A stretch of 64,000 nt of DNA, from positions 123,636,384 through 123,700,383 of the forward strand of contig NC_133391.1 of NCBI RefSeq assembly GCF_047511655.1. The letters run 5' to 3'. The notes under the pieces are model-generated. The model searched no databases and was not told where the DNA came from. It was given only the letters and a program-made list of their open reading frames with translations. The translations under genes were made by a program, and so were the position numbers. Of this stretch, positions 59,904-64,000 are shown piece after piece. This DNA is from Castor canadensis. Taxonomy: Eukaryota > Chordata > Mammalia > Rodentia > Castoridae. Position 1 is the first letter of the stretch; every line of letters begins with the position of its first letter.

Positions 59904-60224
59904 TTTGACCCGCACTCCCGGCCCGCGCCCTACGGGGGCCTCCGAGGCTCAACCTGGCCCGGAAGAACACGGAGAGAAGAAGCGCGTCCGGAGAGACCGC
60001 GTCAAGCGCGTTCGCGACAGCGGCCTTTTGCAGGTTGTACCTTAAATGCTTTTTGCTATGTCCATTACGGCCCCAGTGGCTTATTTTCACCAAGACCAGG
60101 CCTTCTCTTTTAGAAAACTATCTATAAAACATCTGGTTTCCATCTGTAATCAAACCACTATTGTTTAACAGTACATGGTTTCCCAACAATATGGGAGTGT
60201 GGGAAAAGAAAAGAAGGTGGAGTG

Positions 60225-60243
60225 GCATGCTGGGATTTGTAGT
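60225..60243 (-). promoter_or_regulatory. ZNF143/Staf-type site
   Basis: The minus strand reads ACTACAAATCCCAGCATGC, essentially the ZNF143 (SBS) consensus. It sits between the two divergent start codons, where ZNF143 commonly marks bidirectional promoters. Confidence 0.75.
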
Positions 60244-60432
60244 TTATGCAAAAATTGCATTGCGTGCAGAGACATGATCACCCCATTCTCATTCCGCTGG
60301 ATTGCAAATTGGGGAAGAGAAATCACTGCAGAAGCAGCATTTTAAACCTCAACTTTTAATTCTGTTCTATTCCTTTCCCCTTTGATTTTTTTAGTTGCAT
60401 CTATCAAATGCAGACTGCGTGATAGGAAACAG

Positions 60433-60444
60433 TGCGCATGCGCA
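60433..60444. promoter_or_regulatory. NRF1-type palindrome
   Basis: TGCGCATGCGCA is a perfect NRF1-like palindrome 180 nt upstream of the TRIM23 ATG. A CCAAT box follows at 60467-60471. Confidence 0.7.
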
Positions 60445-60466
60445 AAGTGTTCCATCACTAACAGGG

Positions 60467-60471
60467 CCAAT
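60467..60471 (+). promoter_or_regulatory. CCAAT box (NF-Y type)
   Basis: GGCCAATGA lies about 25 nt after the NRF1-like site and 153 nt upstream of the TRIM23 ATG, a usual position for NF-Y. Confidence 0.5.
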
Positions 60472-60623
60472 GACTGACGCTGGGTTGGGGAGAGGGCGGG
60501 GGGCAGCTCTCGCCTCTACTGAGCCTGCGCACTTGTGGTGTGCGCGGAGGCCTCTGGGTGGCTCAACCCCGCCTCTCAGTTGAGGGCTCTGAAGGGTGCA
60601 CCTGCGGCGCTGCACATTCCAGG

Positions 60624-60704
60624 ATGGCTACCCTGGTTGTAAACAAACCCGGAGCGGGTCTAGACAGTGGCCGGCAAGGGAGCCGGGGGACGGCTGTGGT
60701 GAAG
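60624..60704 (+). CDS. TRIM23: TRIM23 coding exon 1 (partial gene)
   Basis: It encodes MATLVVNKPGAGLDSGRQGS then RGTAVVK, 27 residues, ending in phase 0 at donor GTGAGG. This matches the N-terminus of TRIM23 (ARD1), which combines RING, B-box and coiled-coil regions with a C-terminal ARF-like GTPase domain and acts as an E3 ubiquitin ligase in antiviral signalling and autophagy. The exon covers only the short leader before the RING; the RING exon is not in 60705-64000 and should lie to the right. Human TRIM23 is also head-to-head with TRAPPC13, which supports the call despite the short coding stretch. Confidence 0.93.
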
Positions 60705-62255
60705 GTGAGGAACCTTGCGTGCTCTGTGCTCCACCATCGGCCTCCCTTCGGTTCTCCGCTCGTGTTGTGTTGCTGCGGCCCAGGCTGGGCTGGGCGGGAT
60801 GCGCGACTTCTGAGACTCCGTGGGCTTTGCAAGTCCTTGTCCCCCCGCGGTCCTTGTCCCCGCGGGGTTGAAGTTGCCTGGTCTGCTTTGCCATGTGTCG
60901 GCATCTGCAGCGGGGGCATTTGCGGGCCTGTACAGGTCTTTCCCCAGGTCCTCTGCTTTTAGAAAAGCTCAACGGGCATTAATGACCTTATTTTTATTAA
61001 GCTGAGCCATTATCATCGGCAGGTACGTTAGGTGTTTCTGCTCGTCAGTGTCTACTTAGGAGGTGATGTGAATTCGAGTTTTTCGTGGGAAGAAACCCAG
61101 ATTTAAGTTAACACAGTCTGTGGCAAAAGCCCGAGGTTTACTAAAGTCTGTTTTTCACGATTGCACTAGTATAATCAGACAGCTATTATTTTTTAACTAC
61201 CCCGCTCCTCTTAGTCTCAAAACTTTTGAGAAGTCTCCAGCTGCATCATCACTGGCCATTAATACTGTGATGCATGCATTATTCTATGCTTGAAGTTTGA
61301 CATTCTATCATGTGTAAATAAATGCACTTCCTAAAAAGTCAATCGAACTAAGTGGAACTGATTCTTCTCTTTCATTGTAATACTGACAGGTTCTGAAACT
61401 GCTAACTGATCTCAGTGGTTCAGAGGGTACTGTCCAGGATCATCTGGGAACTAAGAGATTGGTAATTCTCATTCCTGGCTACATGTTGGGATAACTGAGT
61501 ACTCCTAAAAGCTCTTCAATGCACTCTTGTAATTTTGGTTATGTTGGCAGCAGAGTATTTTTTAAATATCCAAAAGAGGTATTAGTGTGCAACCAGGATT
61601 GAGAACCCCTGAAACCAGATAATATCTGAAGTCCTTTTACCATCTTGAATAGGCACCTAGAAATTTTCACCTAAGTTTGGTTGTATGTGACAGCAAATTA
61701 TTTATTTATGCCTACCTCTTAGTATCAGTCAGTATTGGTGGTGGTGGTTCACTTGACCTTTGTATATTGAAATTATTTTGATGGTACACAGAATATTTAA
61801 TTATTAGGCATCTTGTATGGTTGAGACTTTGTTTTTTTTTTTGAATTGTGCTTTTGTTAAGTAGATACCTGAAGATTATATTGTGAACTCAAGTTTTATT
61901 CCATAATTGGACTGGGTATCATTGCTATTTCCACTTTGGTTACCCTGTTTGCTTTATAATCTCAAAAGTGTACCAAAGCCTGGTGTAACTCCAGTTTGTT
62001 ACAGCAAGAATTTGATATCTTAGAAGCACACCGTTCATATTCATCTTAACATGTAAATTTTCCTGAACCATGCAGTAAGAGTCTTTTTTGAAAAAGCAAG
62101 ATGTGTTCATTGAAAGGTGAAGGTCAAAATAAATCATGCTAATAATGTGTAAACTGGCCTCCTTTTAAATGAATAGGTTGATGATAATAGGCCTTTTTTA
62201 TAACTAGGGAAAAGAAAGACAAAAATCTGATATTGTGAAATAACATTTAAAAATG

Positions 62256-62346
62256 AGACCTGGAGATGTGGCTCAAGTGGTAGAGCACCTGCTTTGCAAG
62301 CATGAAGCCCTAAGTTCAAACCCAAGTCCCCCCCCAAAAAAAAAAA
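62256..62346 (+). mobile_element. tRNA-like SINE
   Basis: ACCTGGAGATGTGGCTCAAG, GAGCACCTGCTTTGCAAGCA and AAGTTCAAACCCAAGTCCCC, then an A-run. Confidence 0.85.
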
Positions 62347-63137
62347 GATTAAAAATGAATTACAGAAAAAATTTTTTGCTTAGTGGGCTTTCTTAGTCCT
62401 TTAAATGAATAGCCTGGTTTATTAAATTTTGATTTACATACAATAAGCTTAAAGCTCTTTTGGACAACTATGAAATTAAATTTAAGTGGTTTAAAATTTT
62501 TTGTTCCTAGCTAAGGCTGAATTTCTTATGCTATTATCAGTTCCCATTCATAGATACTGAGGGAAGACTTTCTTGGCCTATTATTTGCCAAGCTGACACA
62601 TGCATAATTTTTGGATCCCTAGAATTTTACTAGTGGTTTTTTAAAAAAAATTCAGAAGTAAGATATGAATGAACTCAGCACGATTTTAAATTATTTAAGT
62701 TTCTTGTCATAATTAAGTTTATTATAATAGCACAGTATTGAGAACATGTATAAAAATGTTGCATTTATTTTATAATACCTAATTCCTTTGTGAACATCTC
62801 TCCTGTGTTTAACTGAATTTAGCACAGTGAAACTTTTCTTTTTTAGAAATACAGGCTAAATTGAAATGTGTGTATATGTATATAATACAATTTATGTGGA
62901 GCTTTTCCTCAGTGGTTTCCCTTTCTTAGGGGAAACCAGTGTTGTAATGTTAGTTGGTTTCCTATGTATCCTTCTATGAAAATACCTGCTTATGTAAAAA
63001 TACTTTTCTCTTTTTCCCCACCTTTACTCAAAAATGAATATATCCTATTTATCATTTTTCACTTTGCTTTATTTATTTGAAATCATTGTGTATGTGTACA
63101 TAAAAGAAACCTCTAAGTTTTTCTTACTAGTCTGAAT

Positions 63138-63138
<1 letters not shown>

Positions 63139-63168
<30 letters not shown>

Positions 63169-63246
63169 GTGGTACTGGAGTTTGAACTTGGGTCTCATGC
63201 TTTCCAGGCAGGCCCTCTTATTGCTTGAGCCACTCCTCCAGCTCCC
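63139..63246 (-). mobile_element. tRNA-like SINE with long T tract
   Basis: About 29 T, then GTGGTACTGGAGTTTGAACT and CTTGAGCCACTCCTCCAGCT in antisense. Confidence 0.85.
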
Positions 63247-63317
63247 TGGATACTTTTATATCATATGGAGGTGCTACAATTTATTTTCAGTTTGGTATTG
63301 ATGTATATTTGTTTTCA

Positions 63318-63410
63318 ATTTTTTTTTGGTGATGTTGGGATTTGAACTTAGGAGGGCCTTGTGCTTGTTGGGCAGGTGCTCTACCGCTTGAGACATGCCC
63401 CAGCCCTTGT
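63318..63410 (-). mobile_element. tRNA-like SINE
   Basis: T-run, GGTGATGTTGGGATTTGAAC and GTGCTTGTTGGGCAGGTGCT in antisense. Confidence 0.8.
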
Positions 63411-63469
63411 TTTCAATTTTTTGATGATCCAAGTGGTGTTGTAAGGAGTAACATATAGATCTTGTCACT

Positions 63470-63660
63470 TTTTTTTTTTTTTTTTTTTGGTGGTACTAGA
63501 GCGTGAACTCAAGGCCTTCACTTTGAGCCACTCCACCAGCTCTGTTTTTGTGAAGGGTTTTTGAGATAGGGTCTCACGGAACTATTTGCCCAGGCTGGCT
63601 TTGAACCACGATCCTCCTGAGTAGCTAGGATTACAGGTGTGATCCACCGGTGCCCAGCAT
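63470..63660 (-). mobile_element. Composite SINE (7SL-tRNA)
   Basis: T-run, GGTGGTACTAGAGCGTGAAC, GAGCCACTCCACCAGCTCTG, then GGGTCTCACGGAACTATTTG and CCAGGCTGGCTTTGAACCAC. Confidence 0.85.
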
Positions 63661-64000
63661 GTTTGATATATTTGTAGGATGAATTCCTGCAACTAGAATT
63701 ATTGAGTTATTTAAATTTTTGATAAGTATTACCAAGTTGCTTCCATCAAGGCGGTTATCACTCAATAAATATATCACAGTAATCAGCAATGTATGAGATT
63801 ACTTTTCCTATACTTTCAGTAATACAAAATGTTACCAACCTTTTTGAAAAAAACAAAAAATATCTCTAAAGAGGTAGGTTGAACTTTTCATATATTTAAA
63901 GTTTTTCCTTTTCTGTGAACTCTTACATTTAAGTTTCTTTTGACACATATCAGGATGCAAGGCAATTTTGGATTATCACTTTTTTTTTAATAATGAAAGA

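Larger units (their letters stand above)
59480..60960. promoter_or_regulatory. CpG island, head-to-head TRAPPC13/TRIM23 promoter
   Basis: This is the main CpG-rich block of the window, apart from a GC-rich L1 5' UTR. It contains the TRAPPC13 ATG (59903, minus) and the TRIM23 ATG (60624, plus), 720 bp apart. A milder AT-rich stretch (60060-60410) separates two GC-rich shoulders, so there may be two linked promoters. No TATA box is obvious. Confidence 0.88.
60705..64000 (+). other. TRIM23: TRIM23 intron 1 (5' part)
   Basis: The first 250 nt are GC-rich and belong to the CpG island; the rest is AT-rich. SINEs lie at 62258-62346, 63139-63245, 63320-63410 and 63466-63660. I see no coding exon here; open frames at 60540-60962 are GC-driven. 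Confidence 0.7.

Noticed and set aside
59478-59915. 145-codon frame on - starting just upstream of MEVNPP
   Set aside because: It reads through the clear GTAAGG donor of TRAPPC13 exon 1 into intron; only the first part is coding.
60540-60962. 140-codon frame on +
   Set aside because: It overlaps TRIM23 exon 1 in the correct frame but starts upstream and runs through the GTGAGG donor into intron; GC-rich DNA is stop-poor.
60563-60972. Two 114-118-codon frames on - opposite TRIM23 exon 1
   Set aside because: Shadows of a GC-rich island with no recognisable protein features.
1-64000. CRISPR arrays, bacterial operons or riboswitches
   Set aside because: Introns, SINEs, L1 and mammalian genes make this nuclear mammalian DNA; no such structure is present.

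Overview
This 64 kb window is mammalian nuclear DNA, AT-rich with one CpG island near 59.5-60.9 kb. It has large introns with GT-AG splice sites and dense retrotransposons. Many repeats share a tRNA-like SINE core (box A near GTGGCTCAAGTGGTAGAG, box B near GTTCAAACCCC), often fused to one or two 7SL/B1-like modules. I recall this style from castorimorph rodents, so a beaver-like rodent is my best guess. That is an inference from repeat style, not a search result.

Four protein-coding genes are recognisable, and their order matches the human 5q12.3 neighbourhood (SGTB, TRAPPC13, SHLD3, TRIM23). (1) The last six coding exons of SGTB lie on + at 15173-22916; its 5' exons are left of the window. 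(2) All 13 coding exons of TRAPPC13 lie on - from 59903 down to 28332, giving 418 residues with every splice phase consistent, and including an 18-nt microexon. (3) SHLD3 is a single uninterrupted 250-codon frame on - at 55889-56641, nested in TRAPPC13 intron 1. (4) Coding exon 1 of TRIM23 lies on + at 60624-60704.

Layout: 1-15172 is SGTB intron holding a 5'-complete but internally deleted L1 (about 6536-10205), a second L1 3' end (about 13150-13810) and many SINEs. 15173-22916 holds the SGTB exons. 22917-28331 is the tail-to-tail 3' region of SGTB and TRAPPC13. 28332-59903 is TRAPPC13 with nested SHLD3. 59904-60623 is a head-to-head TRAPPC13/TRIM23 promoter with ZNF143-like and NRF1-like motifs. 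60705-64000 is TRIM23 intron 1.

The genes belong to different processes: SGTB is a Hsp70/Hsc70 co-chaperone, TRAPPC13 a TRAPP III trafficking subunit, SHLD3 a shieldin subunit in double-strand-break repair choice, and TRIM23 an ARF-type E3 ubiquitin ligase. Shared control is suggested only where TRAPPC13, TRIM23 and possibly SHLD3 use one promoter region.

The most interesting observations are: a possible in-frame splice from TRAPPC13 exon 1 into SHLD3; the TRAPPC13 microexon; a 151-bp perfect duplication flanking a recent L1 3'-end insertion; three poly(T) tracts flanked by 15-bp direct repeats that look like tail-only retroinsertions; an L1 with ORF2 joined directly to its 3' UTR; and a three-module SINE family. 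I found no wholly new gene system.
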